Source of the DNA: Oscarella lobularis
Taxonomy: Eukaryota; Porifera; Homoscleromorpha; Homosclerophorida; Oscarellidae
Assembly: GCF_947507565.1 (NCBI RefSeq)
Contig: NC_089184.1
Coordinates: 434,001-498,000 of the forward strand
Direction of reading: 5' to 3'
DNA: 64,000 nt
Shown here in pieces: positions 16,037 through 28,896 of this stretch. How positions within the stretch are numbered: position 1 is the stretch's first letter; every line of letters starts with the position of its first letter. A program made the translations under genes and the position numbers. Below the pieces are notes generated by a model, which saw only the letters and a list, made by a program, of their open reading frames with translations, made no database searches and was not told where the DNA came from.

Positions 16037-16103
16037 TTGCCACCTACGGGAGTCTGAGTGTTATACGGGAGTTCGTTCGAACCACGTTTTGTTTCGTTTC
16101 CGA
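16037..16103. promoter_or_regulatory. Head-to-head promoter, HSD17B4 and TIMM44
   Basis: 67 bp between divergent start codons. It contains two short direct repeats of ACGGGAGT (about 16047 and 16064). Shared promoter is inferred from position. Confidence 0.55.
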
Positions 16104-18031
16104 ATGGCTCAGCAATGGAAAGTCGCCTCGCGGGGCGTCGTCAGAGCTTCGAGACAGATTATTTCGATAGAAGTAGGCGCGTTTCGTCGACTCGGGGGCG
16201 AGATGACGAAATTTCTTATCATTCTCCAAGGCGAGACGATTTTTGAGCGCGAGAGGCCCGCCGAAAAGACAAAGCTTCTTGAATACGTTCATCGAAAACA
16301 TTCGTCAGGGATTGCGAAAAGAGAAAGATATACAGGCGCGAGAACTTACCGTGCTGCCACGCCCACTTCCACGATCTTCTTTTCCAGGAATCGTTGAAAA
16401 AATTGCAGGAAGAGTCAGAAAAGTCGTCGTCATTGAAAAGTGTCAAGGAAACGCTCGATTCCGCTAAGGTCGCTTCATCGGAGGCGCGTAGCTGTTTCTA
16501 AATTTTTTGATTTTTAGGTGAAAGCGGAAACTGCAGCATCGGAAGGCTCTTCGGCAGTCAAATCCATTTATGAGAGACTGAGAACAGCAACGGCATCGGT
16601 TGGAGATCCAGACTCACTGTGACGTCATTTTTGAAGTGTTCCTTTTTTTAGATCTACGGGAAAGTTAGTCAGACTGAAGTAGCTAAGGAAGCAAAGGATG
16701 TATCTGATAAGGCAGAGAAGCAATAGTGTTATTACCTAATATTGATTGATTCTGTATTTAGATTCTTGAAGAAGCGAAAGAAACTGCGGAAAAAGTGGCA
16801 AAACAAGGACAAGAATTAGGAAAAACGGAAGCGTTTAAGACAATAAAGAAAGTACGAGCGGAAATGACTATTTCGAAGGGATGCGTACTGACGTCATAAA
16901 TCTAGGGTTTCGGCGAACTAAAAGGGGAATTATTTGATGAAGCGGCGTCAAAATCAGAACCATATAAAGCGCCAAGTTAGCACAGAGAGAAATTAATACA
17001 ATTAAATAAAAATAAAAATATTCAGATAAGCTAAGAAAGCGAACTGCAAGCAGCGCGTTAAACGTGCAAGAAAAGGAAAAGATTATTCAACCAGATGAGT
17101 AGGGAAGTATTTAATCAGGTATTGATTTTTTATTTTTTTAATTAACAGTACTACTACAACTGTGGTTATGCACAAAGACTCCAAATGGGCGTCTCAATGG
17201 AAAGCCTTCAAAGACGACAATCCAGTTTTAAATCGTATATACATAAAAAATAAATAAACACATTTTATAAAGATTATTTAGGATTATTTGAATTGAAAAT
17301 GAAATATGATGAAAGTGATAATTTTTTGATTCGCGTCACAAGAACGGTTACGGATCGGGTTACGGATCTTTTTGGGGGAGCGTTTAGCCAAACGGAAATG
17401 GCAGCCACATTGGCCGAAATTGCCAAAATTGATCCAACATTCGAAAAGGCAAAGTTTCTTCACCAATGTGAAAAGGACATCATACCGACTATATTAGAAG
17501 CGTTTCTTAGTCAAGACTTGGATGTACTGAAAGATTGGTGCCACGATTCGGTTAATTAATAAAATTAATTAATTAATCTAGGTCAATTTTTAATTTTGCT
17601 TGTTTAGGCATTTGCTATTTTTTCTGCTCTTATTGAACAGGACAAGCAGTTCGGTAGAAAAAACGAAACGAAAGTGTTAGACATACGGGGAGTTGATGTA
17701 AGTGTTTTCGAAAATCAATACATTGGTATCTTTTTTTTGAAGTGAAACATGCATAGGTTATTATAGGGAAGGTTATGGAGCTTGGGCCCGTTCTAGTTGT
17801 GTCGTTTAATGCTCAGCAGTTGTCTACTGTTCGAGATTCGAAAGGGGAAATAATTGGAGAGGTGAATTCTATATTATTTATAATATAGAATTTTTATTAT
17901 AATTCATTTAGGATAACATTGAAAATGTTAACTATATCTGGGCTCTGTGTCGAGACCAGAGTGTCTTTGATCCATCAGCCGCTTGGAGATTGCTCGAATT
18001 TGGGGTGAATACCAGTAGTGCATGGGTCTAA
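16104..18031 (+). CDS. TIMM44: TIM44, mitochondrial import motor subunit
   Basis: TIM44 tethers mtHsp70 and the PAM motor to the TIM23 channel on the matrix side of the inner membrane. Exon 1 (16104-16172) encodes MAQQWKVASRGVVRASRQII, a basic amphipathic presequence; a 58-bp intron leads in frame to an exon with FLNTFIENIRQGLRKEKDI, the start of the TIM44 coiled region. Later exons give lysine/glutamate-rich helices, then the conserved core KMKYDESDNFLIRV and KVTDLF-type sequence, CEKDIIPTILEA and DLDVLKDWCHDS. The last exon (about 17915-18031) has YIWALCRDQ and AAWRLLEFG before TAA. One junction (about 16330-16382) is ambiguous: a GC donor gives a 52-bp intron, a GT donor a 37-bp one; both keep the frame. 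Confidence 0.93.
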
Positions 18032-18285
18032 TTACAGTATAGGTAATAGTCACGTGGCGTTTATTGGCGGGTTAGACTTGTTTAACCGTCGTTAACTTCG
18101 CCGGAATATGGCGTGCGCTAGGAGTCCACTCGCGCACTCTCATTGGCTAACAGGGGGTGTTTCCAATTGGACCGCGGCCTTTGTGACGTCGCCTTTCTCT
18201 CATGCTCGCTGCGATCGGCGGTCCCATCCCCTCCCCCCCTGGCTTAGTTAGGATCTCCACTGGTTATCCAGTGTGACACAACGGT

Positions 18286-18366
18286 GGGGACAGGTTGCCC
18301 GGATACTCCGGTTACCATGACAACCATTGCGGTTATGGCTGTCTAGCTACATCCGGGACCTGCCCC
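18286..18366. repeat. Long imperfect hairpin
   Basis: The two arms pair as GGGG/CCCC, CAGGT/ACCTG and CCCGGAT/ATCCGGG with only one- and two-base bulges, 16 pairs in total. The enclosed 46 bases contain further short stems (CCAT/ATGG, GACA/TGTC). Confidence 0.8.
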
Positions 18367-18375
18367 AGCGTTGAC

Positions 18376-18399
18376 CACCAGGCTTTAGGAAGCCTGGTG
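18376..18399. repeat. Perfect 10-bp hairpin with TAGG loop
   Basis: CACCAGGCTT and AAGCCTGGTG flank a TAGG loop with no mismatch. It lies 9 bp after the long hairpin. Confidence 0.9.
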
Positions 18400-18731
18400 T
18401 GTTAGGTACCTAGATCCTCTCGGCGAGCGGTGTTATCGGGAGTGGCCCATTGCCTTCTGTCGGACAGGGGGCCTGGCCCCCCCCCTCCCCTCCATGGAGG
18501 TAAGTAGTTAACGGCAAATAAATAATTCTCCAGCAGGAGCCCCTTTCGTTTCGTGACCCAGTTTTCTTACCTTTCTCTGGGCTCCTTGATTTCAAGGCAA
18601 AACAAAACATCGCTTACTCGATCGCCACGCCTTTTGGTGACTCATTGGTTTCCGGGACATTTGTCCGATTGCTAGAGGCCCAAGTTCCCGTCTGTATCTC
18701 TTCTTGTCGCCCATTCTCACTTCCCTTCGCG

Positions 18732-20454
18732 ATGGCATCGACATCGCCGTCATCGTCGATGCGCGCACTATCCCAGGAACTGAAAAAACTTTCGACGGAG
18801 CCGCTGGAAGGCTTCAGCGTGACTTTACCCGAAGAAGACAACATGTTCGAGTGGAACGTCACGATTTTCGGTCCTCCTGGGACTCTCTACCAGGGCGGAT
18901 ACTTCAGAGTAAGCGCTCAAACACTCGACAAACGATAGCCCTTACTGACACGCGTCCCAACACAGGCGCACATGTCCTTTCCGAAGGATTATCCCTACTC
19001 GCCTCCGACTTTCACCTTCGTCACGAAAATGTGGCACCCCAATGTATACGGGGTAACAAAGTGACCCTTTTTCCCCGATGTATCGATGCGATCCCCGCGG
19101 TTTAGAACGGCGAAGTGTGTATATCGATCCTTCATCCGCCCGGCGAAGACGCAATGAGCGGCGAACTTCCTGCCGAAAGATGGAACCCAACGCAATCCGT
19201 TCGGTATGCCACGCCCCCTCCCTCCCCCCCACCCCTCTCGTTTTCTCTCATTCTATTTCTCTCGCGTAGAACGATTCTTTTGAGCGTCATATCGCTTCTA
19301 AACGAACCGAATACGGCGTCGCCGGCGAACGTCGACGCTTCGGTCATGTATCGAAAGTGGAAGGACAAGAAAGACAATCAATACGAGAAAATCGTGCGGT
19401 AAGACGCGAACGGGGTCTCGCGGACGAGGGGGGAGGGGCTCTTATTTGATCATCGCTTCGTACCTATGGATTCCGTCAATCAGACTAGCGCGGTCGCTTT
19501 GTGTTGGAGAGAACAGGCTCGTTCTGGTCTCTATTCATTCACGGGGACCACGCCCACTTCCCGTTTCGTTTCTCTCACCCTTCTTCTATATTTTGACGAA
19601 GGCGTGTGAAACGAGCGTCTTCTCAGAGAGACGCCTCCTTTCTTTTGTGTGTGTGTGTGTGGTTTAGGTGGGTGGATGGGTGGGTGGGATGAAAGGAAGA
19701 GATTTATATATGGAAAGATATGTTTCCCTGCACCTGGGGGCCTTTGTGGTGGTGGTGGTGGTGGGAGGGGGAGGGGAAATCCATAATCTTATTGTACTAT
19801 TATAACAATGAGATAAGGCCCTTTATCATAAGTGTACTTCTTGCTTGGGGAAGGGTAGGCATTAATTCTATAGGAACAAATAGCACGTTCTAACTAAAAA
19901 AGTTACGCATATTCTACTAGTTTCAATGCAACCGCTATAGTAAATCTGGGCTCTAAAACCAACAAGAAAAACTGACTAACTAAAAAAGTTACACACATTC
20001 TATTACCTCAACATAACTATTAATTAAAACGAGGCCTGACTGCGTAGGCTCTATAGAGCACAGCTTTGACTAATATAAGGCCGTCCTGTGATACTTAGGG
20101 GTAGGGTAAAAGTTACGCACATTCCATTCCCCTAATTAAACCTTGATGAAGAGGCCTAGCCTCTATAAGCTGACTAATAAGAGGTGCTTCTATTCTAGGA
20201 CCCAAGTGGAATCAACGAAGAAGGACGCGGCTAAGGACGGGGTCACCGTTCCCTGTACCTTAGAAGACTACTGCATAAAAACGCGTCCCGAATCATTGAG
20301 CATGACCACGGAAGACTTGTTAGACTATTACGATGATGATTACGAAGACGACGATGAGGGCGGCGGCGGCGGCGGCGGCGGAGGCGGCGGAATATCTGAT
20401 GAGAGCTCCGACGACGAAGAGGCGGCGGATGATAGCGGAAATGCTGAAATTTAA
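18732..20454 (+). CDS. UBE2R2: CDC34/UBE2R-type ubiquitin-conjugating enzyme
   Basis: Five exons (18732-18908, 18966-19052, 19106-19203, 19270-19398, 20199-20454) join without frame loss to 248 codons plus stop. CDC34-type E2s extend K48 ubiquitin chains on SCF substrates. Visible features: [40 protein letters not shown], the catalytic Cys in [12 protein letters not shown] (codon at 19118-19120), the CDC34-specific acidic loop GEDAMSGEL, and [20 protein letters not shown]. The C-terminal tail is acidic as in CDC34/UBE2R, which bind the cullin basic canyon, but a run of about 12 glycines interrupts it (20357-20392). CDC34 and UBE2R2 cannot be separated here; the symbol marks the family. The fourth intron is unusually long (800 bp). 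Confidence 0.93.
19631..19776 (+). repeat. G-rich low-complexity tract in a UBE2R intron
   Basis: TG dinucleotide run, then GGTGGGTGGATGGGTGGGTG and later GGTGGTGGTGGTGG with GGGAGGGGGAGGGG. Spacing of G-runs would allow G-quadruplex formation on the sense strand. Confidence 0.7.
19890..20190 (+). repeat. Degenerate direct repeats in the fourth UBE2R intron
   Basis: Three related copies of a motif like AAAAAAGTTACGCATATTCT start near 19895, 19980 and 20106. Two copies of a GAGGCCT...CTCTATA...GACTAATA block lie near 20031 and 20151. This suggests a decayed tandem duplication; no coding content. Confidence 0.65.
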
Positions 20455-20655
20455 ATATAGAAACCACGTCCCTCCCTCCCTCCATCCCAGTTCCCTTATT
20501 AGGCACGTCATCTCTAAATAATATATTGCTTACCCCCATCAACTTCTCTCTCTTTTTTCATGAATCCCTCTTGTCGCAAGTGTACAGTTTATTACTGCAA
20601 CATAATAAAATAAAAAATGAATGCAGCAGCAGCGTGGAGCCAGCCTTTGGAGGCG

Positions 20656-22361
<1,706 letters not shown>

Positions 22362-22462
22362 TTCTACAGCAGAAATCTCGAAAGCTAGCAAACATTCACG
22401 TGACCAGCGCGCGCGAGATTCACGCATGCGTCTCACAATCGCCTTTGCCACAAGAAAAAAAG
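22362..22462. promoter_or_regulatory. Head-to-head promoter, GALT and RPRD-type gene
   Basis: 101 bp between divergent starts. It carries a CACGTG box (22397-22402), a GCGCGCGCG run and an NRF1-like CGCATGCG (about 22422). Shared promoter is inferred. Confidence 0.55.
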
Positions 22463-24474
22463 ATGGCAGGATTCGCGGTCGAATCTCTATTGCGAAAGCT
22501 CCAGAAGGTCAACGAATCGGCGGAGAGCATCGAATCGCTCAGCCTGTGGCTAATTCACCACGCGAAACACGCGAAAACGATCGCCGACGCTTGGATCCAA
22601 GTCTACCAAGACGGTTCGCCCAAAAATTGAATACCTAATTTATGACGTCACATTAAAAAAAAATCGCAGCTAAATCGGATCGCTACAAGGCGCTCTTTTA
22701 CCTCGTCAACGACGTTCTTCAAAACGGGAGACGACGCGGAAGCGATTTTTCCGCCGCGTTTCGCGCCGTTTTGCCGCGCGCTATGGCATTGGCTCAGTCA
22801 GTGCACCAATCGAAAAAAATTCGTTGTTTTGAGCATCGTTTCGTGTTTTTCTTTTTTCTAGCGGTCGCAAATGTCAGTCGAATTTCGAAAGAACGCTTAT
22901 TATATGGAAGGAGAGACGAGTGTACGATTCTCCTTATGTTTCTTATCTCAGACAAGTCTTGGGTACGTAGTAGGGGAGGGAGGGGTTTCTCACCTTTTGG
23001 AATATATATATATATATATATATTCACATAGGTAACGGTACAAGTATGTTGACTTCAATGCCTATTCCATTGAACGTGGAGGAAGTAATCTAATAATAAT
23101 AATATATACCCATATATATTTATTGTTTTTTAGACGTACAATGTTTATGATGTCATCGAGGAGTTTCAGCAAGTCGAAGCCAATGTTGCCTCGAAAATGG
23201 TCAAGCTAAATGCGACGAGAATTAACACGTGGGACAATGACGTTCTCTCGACCATAAAAGGTAAAGAGTAAATAAATTTTGATTAATTATTCGAGGCGTT
23301 TTGTCGTAGATAAAACGGAAGGACATCAATTCAAGGAGGAAGTTGATGAGGCAGTGGAATGTTTGAAGGAATGTTGCAAATCGACGGAAAAAGAGATCGA
23401 AGCGAGACGACGTCTCATCACTGCATTGCAACAATGTCTCATCGATCAAAAGGACGACGCAGCTCTGGCGAAAAAACTAGTCAAAGTATAATTTATTTAT
23501 ATTTATTTATTTATTTATTACTTATTTCTTTTTCTCAGCAAATGACGACGACCCAGTCTCACGTGCATAAAGCCCACGAAACGATTCGCGAGGAGAGGAA
23601 GCGAAGAAAGGAGAAGGAGAGAGAGGAGCGATCTCACCATCGACGTCATCACCATCGTCATCACCACCACCACCACTCCTCATCCTCATCCCGCCGCAAA
23701 TCCCCGGAAAAAGAAAAGGAGTATCAACAATTAAAAACTCCATTCGAAATTCCATTCGAAATTCCCTCACTCGAAACGGGCGCCTCCTTTCTAATGCCAG
23801 TCAGCGGTGGCGGCGGCGGCGGTGACGTCATAGAATCTACTGACATGGACATAGATACATCGGGATCAGACGGCGAACAGGAAGCGGCGAAACGAGCTAA
23901 AACGACGTTAGAACCACCAATAACACGAGAGGGTCCCCCCGCCCCCGCTCCACCCTCCCTCCTCTCCCCCTTTCCCCCACCACTCGCTCTTCCTCCTCCT
24001 CCCCAAACGGCGGAAAATTCTCTAAGACCTCTACTCCCTTCTTCATCTGGAAGCAATTATCCCGCCGATTCAATTGCGTCAATACCGCCGCTACTCGGAA
24101 AACCGCTCCACCAGCCGCCGCCGCCGCCGCCGCCGCCGCCATCATCGTCGTCGCGGGACGACGAAGCGCGGCAAAACGGACGGCAACAGCGAGGCGGACG
24201 TGGTCGTTTGCATCCGAGATTTCGTTCTCTTCTTTCGTCGTCGCATATGCCGCCGCCGCCGCCGCCGCCGCCTCGCATTCCGCCGCCGCCGCCGCACTAT
24301 CCCTCCTATCCGAACGAATGGCCCATGGGTCCCCCACCCTCTAAATTTGACGACTATAGATATGAATATGAGTACAGGGCGAGGGGGGATATGTACGCAG
24401 GGGGGAGAGGATATGAAGGCGAATATTACGATGAACGATATCCGCCGCCGCCGCCGCCGCCGACATATTATTAA
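22463..24474 (+). CDS. RPRD2: CID-domain RNA polymerase II CTD-binding protein (RPRD2-like)
   Basis: N-terminal CTD-interacting domain: MAGFAVESLLRKLQKVNESA and ESLSLWLIHHAKHAKTIADA, then FYLVNDVLQNGRRRG and FERTLIIWKERRVYDSP (exon near 22861-22970). The following exons encode a coiled coil (about 23150-23490). The long last exon (23540-24474) encodes a His-rich run (about 23635-23680), an acidic stretch and extended polyproline encoded by CCG and CCT runs, ending in PPPPPPPTYY. CID plus coiled coil plus proline-rich C-terminus fits RPRD2 better than the short RPRD1A/B. The family scaffolds phosphorylated Pol II CTD for dephosphorylation. Orthology within the family is moderate. Confidence 0.8.
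23002..23022. repeat. TA microsatellite in an RPRD-type gene intron
   Basis: About ten AT/TA units, just before the 3' end of the intron. Confidence 0.85.
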
Positions 24475-24575
24475 ACTTTTATTTCGTACGTGTTTGCGTG
24501 TTTCTTTGGGGTGTGCATAATTTAATTTTAAAAATTGGCGTGTCGTTTTAATTAAATGTGCCGTTTTTTTTTGCC

Positions 24576-26725
24576 TTACTCTGATGATGATGATGATGAG
24601 TCGCTCGCGCTTCTCGGTTTTGATTGGGTGTAGTTTTGCGAGAGTTGTTTCAAATGCTCGTGACTCTCCGCGATTTTATCTTGATCGAAATGATGCGAGA
24701 CTTTGGCGAGAGTCATGTGACTGCTGCTTTCCGCTAGAAGCGACGTTAGCACGTTCGCCGCGTCGGAACTCGATTGAAGAAGACTCATCGAAGCAACTAA
24801 GACAACTAGAACTCATTTTAATTAATAAACCGAGAGATAATCACTCGCCTTCGGATTCTTTGCCTTTCCTGTAAGTAAAAGATTTTTATTAGAAGTACAG
24901 TAAGCGAAATTGGAAGTATTACCTTGCGTATTCACTTGGCCACAGTAAGGGGAAAGAACTATCTGTTACTAGTCCTAATGAATGGCCAGAGGAAACGCTG
25001 CCAGATAAAGTGCATCATTTTTTTTTGTATGTGTGCTTGTGCGTTTGTTTACTTTAGATTAGCTGCATAATTCCTTTCTAAATAGTGATTCAGAGACTGA
25101 TTCGCTGAACTGATTCCTCGTACGGAAACGCATTGAGCAAAGGGATGACTCTGATGGGGCAATACAACACGAAGTAATTAAAATAAAAGATATAATACTG
25201 ACCTGACTGTCTAGATACGGAGTAAGAGCAACAAACGAATCCCTATCAAACGAAGGATATGATGATAAAAATTGACGAAATGTGACGTCGTCGCGAGCAG
25301 GAAGAGGCAAGCCTAATCTCAGAGAAGCAATCTAGACAGCAAACTAATAAAACAAAAATCAAGAATACGTCAATCTTCACCGGTCTTCCCATTGAAGTAA
25401 GACAACTAATAACATAATTCATATTTATTCCTCCTGACCTGAAACACCCTATAAAATCAGATTATCTCAATCTGGTTTTTCTACCTGTAACATGAAGAAA
25501 ATGTCTCTAGTCCCGCAGCAAATACTGAGCTACTTTCGTAAGGGTTATAAGCCTGGAAAGAGACTCAAATTCCACATAAACGAATCGGAGTACAACGTAC
25601 ATCAAAGCTAATATGAGGAAACGATCTAAATTGACTTGGCTGTGCTTCCCACGACCTTTTCATTAGAGATAAAGGAAGCACAAGACACTCGTGGCTCGCG
25701 AGTTCGTGGAGAGCCGTCGCGTACGACAAAATTTGCCGTTTTCTCGACAGAAAATCAACCTAGATCTCAATAGTTCCGCTAAAAATTTAACTTGCTCGTT
25801 TTTTTTTTCTTTGTTACGTTAGAGAAACCGTGCGATTTCGGAAAGGCGGCGACTACGATACCGCGTTTTGGAAAATCGTCGCGAATCAATTCGAGAGTGG
25901 ACGAAGCGAGGCCGGAAAAACCGTCGTGCAAGTCGCAGAGGATCTGAAATCCTTGACAGTGATCGCACTCTTCCGAAAAGAAACGCAGGCTTTCTTCAAT
26001 TTCACTAGAAATCTATCAATAAAAAAACACATAGATAAAGAGAACTCAGTATATATATATTAATTAATACATTCGTCTCCCTAAAGGCATCAAGGCCAGA
26101 CGTGTGCAATTCAAATGATCTAATAAAATACATAATAGATATATTTTTTTCTATTAATTAAATCTCCCACTCATTATTATATGAGCCGGGAAGCGTTAGA
26201 ACGCTTCTTGGATGCAATTGGAGACGAAGAAAAGATGACCAATCATTGGAGACACTTCCCTTTGCCTCCTCGTATTTTTTGATTTCGCCTTGCCACGTTG
26301 TATCTGCAGGCTTCTCGGCTACAGTGACGTCATCATCAATAACAGAATGACATCGGCTCCCTGAATCAATTAAATAAATTTATGCATATATAAGTATTTT
26401 AATTAGTTTGACCTTTGAAATCTACGCTGATAAGTCTCGGTGTCCAAATGCTCTAGAAATAGTTTTTAGCGTTCGTGGAGCTCAACTCTCTAAGTCGTTT
26501 GCCTTTCGAAGTCCTGCTGCTGATTTTCGAAGCTGCATCGTGGAGTTCGTATCGATTCGAAGCTCGTCGTCCACTTCCGGTCGATTTTCGCATTGTTTCG
26601 CCTAATCGGAGACGAATTCCACGACGATTCGACCGCTACGAATTTCTTACCTGAAAATTCCACCAATGGGAGCCTACGAAGTTGGAATAGGTGCCAAACT
26701 GGAGAGTTACGATTTCTTTCGACAT
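24576..26725 (-). CDS. MSTO1: Misato homologue (tubulin/FtsZ-like mitochondrial protein)
   Basis: The start at 26725 gives MSKEIVTLQFGTYSNFVGSH followed by WWNFQ, the Misato N-terminal block. A later short exon has TPRLISVDFKG (about 26415), and the large exon at about 25830-26000 has EECDHCQGFQILCDLHDGFS, the tubulin-like nucleotide-region signature of the family. C-terminal exons include AYNPYESSSVFAAGLETF, SGGINMNYVISCLTSMGRP and LPLPARDDVTFRQFL. The protein ends in a serine-rich tail at TAA 24576-24578. Misato is linked to mitochondrial distribution and morphology. Intron at the AAG/GTCAG junction near 25440-25490 is 46 bp. Starts 38 bp from the divergent POLR3G start. Confidence 0.88.
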
Positions 26726-26763
26726 CCGGGGAAGAAAAACGCGGGGTCCCGTATGCGAGCGAG
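26726..26763. promoter_or_regulatory. Minimal head-to-head spacer, MSTO1 and POLR3G
   Basis: Only 38 bp lie between the two start codons, so both 5' UTRs and core promoters must overlap each other or the coding starts. No TATA or CACGTG box is visible. Confidence 0.6.
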
Positions 26764-27771
26764 ATGGCCGGACGTGGAAAGCGAGGAAAGAGCCAAATTT
26801 CCCAGCTGTCCGACTCGTTGGGAGTCAGACGAGGAGATCTACCACCCCCGCCGGAAAGGCCGCCACCTCTCTATCCCGTAACGACGTCGCCTAAGTGCGA
26901 TCGCGATAGTATGCGCGACGTTTCTTTAGCCGCTCGAGTTCCAGCCGTGTCCCCTGCACGAATTAGAAGCGGACAAGTATATGTTGACGGTGAAACAGCA
27001 AATGAGATCGTCAATGCAAGGATTACCCTATTTCGTTCGTCCTGCGCTGAAGAAAGCCGGTGAGTGCGCGAATCCTCTTCGGAGGAGAAACCCGGATAAG
27101 GATTTTTTTGAAAAAAGATGTCGAACGATTTTCCGATCGATTGCACGCTCAGAGTCACGTGTCGGATCAAATTTTGGACTGGAAACCAGGCACGTGACTT
27201 AGGAGCGTAATTTTTGAACTGATTATTTCCTCAGATTGGAGATTCTTTCCAAAGGAGTTGAAAATGAAAACGAGAGACCCCGAGAGTTCTGCAGCAGGTA
27301 TACGTTCAAAAATTGACCTAAATAAACTTATTAATTAATTAAAAATGTAGCAATAAATCAAGATACTGTTCGACCTCGCATTGACATTGCTTCGACGAGA
27401 AAGAGAAAGAAAGAAAGAACGTCGAGCAGTGCAGAAGAGACCTTCAAAAGAACTAAAGTAGAAGACGAAGTACAGAAAAAATTAGAGGTAAAAATAAAAT
27501 AACATAACCGGAAATAAACAAAATGAATAAATAATGTAGATATTAGAAGAAAAAGGAGACAAAGACGAGCAGAAAAGGGAAGACGAAAGCGCAGCTGAAG
27601 CAGATGACTACGACGAAGAGGAGGAAGAGGTACACTTCCTCCCTCCCTATGTTAATCTCACGTTCATCTCCTTAGGAGACAGACTACAATATTCCCTATT
27701 TTGATAACGGAGAAGATTATATTGGATTCGAAGATGAAGACGGGCTCGAAGACGGGGCATCATATTATTGA
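26764..27771 (+). CDS. POLR3G: RNA polymerase III subunit RPC7 (RPC32)
   Basis: Starts MAGRGKRGKSQISQLSDSLG, then PPPPERPPPLYP; a short intron then joins to FQPCPLHELEADKYML and VKQQMRSSMQGLPYFVRPAL, the conserved RPC32 core (QELR..LPYF-RPA in relatives). Next come DWKPDWRFFPKELKMKTRD and a long acidic tail ending DEDGLEDGASYY, as in POLR3G/POLR3GL, where the acidic tail closes with a YFDNGEDY-type motif (seen at about 27692-27720). RPC7 is part of the RPC62-RPC39-RPC32 initiation subcomplex. The single gene probably represents the ancestor of the vertebrate G and GL pair. Stop at 27769-27771, 32 bp from the LYSMD stop. Confidence 0.9.
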
Positions 27772-27803
27772 GTATAAAGATTTTTTTGTACAAAAAATAC
27801 ATT

Positions 27804-28896
27804 TCATCCGCTAGTGCTACCACTGGGATTTTCATTTTCAAAGGGGTCAATAAATCCGACTGCAATAAGAGTTGGACCAATTATAAATATCAATACCAAT
27901 ACGCCAATTAAGATCTTCCAATTTATCCCACACATTCTCGCTTCATTCATATCAGATTCATTCCTATGGTCAACTCTTAGAGGACGAATTAGAGGTGCTC
28001 TTAGAACACGTGATAATCTTGCGTCATCATTATCATCATCGTCATCATCCCAATTATCTCCTACTAATGATTTTTGTTCGAATTTTCGAATTTCTTTCAA
28101 ATCTTGATCCATTTTTTGTAGAAAGGAAAGAGTTTGTTTTCCGGTGCTACTAAGAGAGGGCGTGGCTCGCATATGAGAACGTATACTAATTGTTTTTATG
28201 ACGGGTCTCTCCTGATCCATATCTACATCCGTATCACTTCCACTTCCCCCCTCTTCTTCTTCTTCTACTTTCCCTTCTTCTGCTGCTATTGCAGACTTTG
28301 CATAGGCAGCGGCGCTAACGTCTTTCTTATACTGTTCCTCTAGAATTCCATGCTTACGTACGGGTATCTTAATTTTTTGCAATAATTTGAAATCTTGATC
28401 AGCCATGAGCCCATTGGCCGCTTTGATCTGACCGACCTGCAAATAAATAAGATCAATAAATGAGATTATGTTCGGTCACGCGACCTTCACTACCAAGGAC
28501 AACGAAGGTGGGGCAAAAGGAGTGTTTAAATTAATCGAATTACTGTAATCCAAGAACCCTGACCCCTTTTCTCGTGGTTTTTACCGTGCACGCGAATCGC
28601 AATGCCAATCCGGGCAACGTGTCGTTTCGACTCAATTCGTGTTCGATGAGCGTCACTCCGATGCCGGCACCCGGATTTGCTTCGTGGTTTCGACTGGCGA
28701 CGACGGCGGGGCGCGCCTTGAATTCGGTCATTTGAATCGTTTCGCGCGCGTCCGGGTTGGCGTGGCGAGCGACTGCCGTCGAATCGTCGCTTCCGAATAC
28801 GTAAATCGAGCTGGACGGTTTGTTTTGGGCGAAAGAGGGCCCGAATGCCAATTCTCGCGCCGCCGACACGTCGGTCGGAACGTGACGAAGTGACAT
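27804..28896 (-). CDS. LysM-domain single-pass membrane protein (LYSMD3/4-like)
   Basis: Two exons (28585-28896, 27804-28436) encode 314 residues. The LysM motif is split by the intron: EHELSRNDTLPGLALRFACT then VGQIKAANGLMADQDF and LKIPV-type sequence. A polyacidic stretch (EEEEEGG and a run of Asp) follows, then one C-terminal membrane segment (ILIGVLVLIFIIGPTLIAVG) close to the end. This layout (N-terminal LysM, C-terminal anchor, cytosolic or Golgi-facing) fits LYSMD3/LYSMD4; LYSMD3 has been reported to bind chitin-like glycans. Which of the two it is cannot be decided. Confidence 0.85.

Larger units (their letters stand above)
18032..18731. other. 700-bp noncoding block packed with palindromes and hairpins
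   Basis: No convincing coding region. It holds many perfect inverted repeats: GTGCGC/GCGCAC (18113-18137), CACTGG-TTAT-CCAGTG (18258-18273), a long stem (18286-18366), a 10-bp stem with a 4-base loop (18376-18399), TAGGTACCTA (18403-18412), CCTCCATGGAGG (18489-18500), AGGAGCCC/GGGCTCCT (about 18535-18587) and CCTTGA-TT-TCAAGG (about 18584-18597). The last part presumably serves as the UBE2R promoter and 5' UTR. Whether this is a structured RNA gene, a small transposon or a promoter is unknown. Confidence 0.7.

Noticed and set aside
23897-24337. Minus-strand frames with polyalanine and polyglycine
   Set aside because: Antisense shadows of the polyproline-encoding CCG repeats of the RPRD-type gene.
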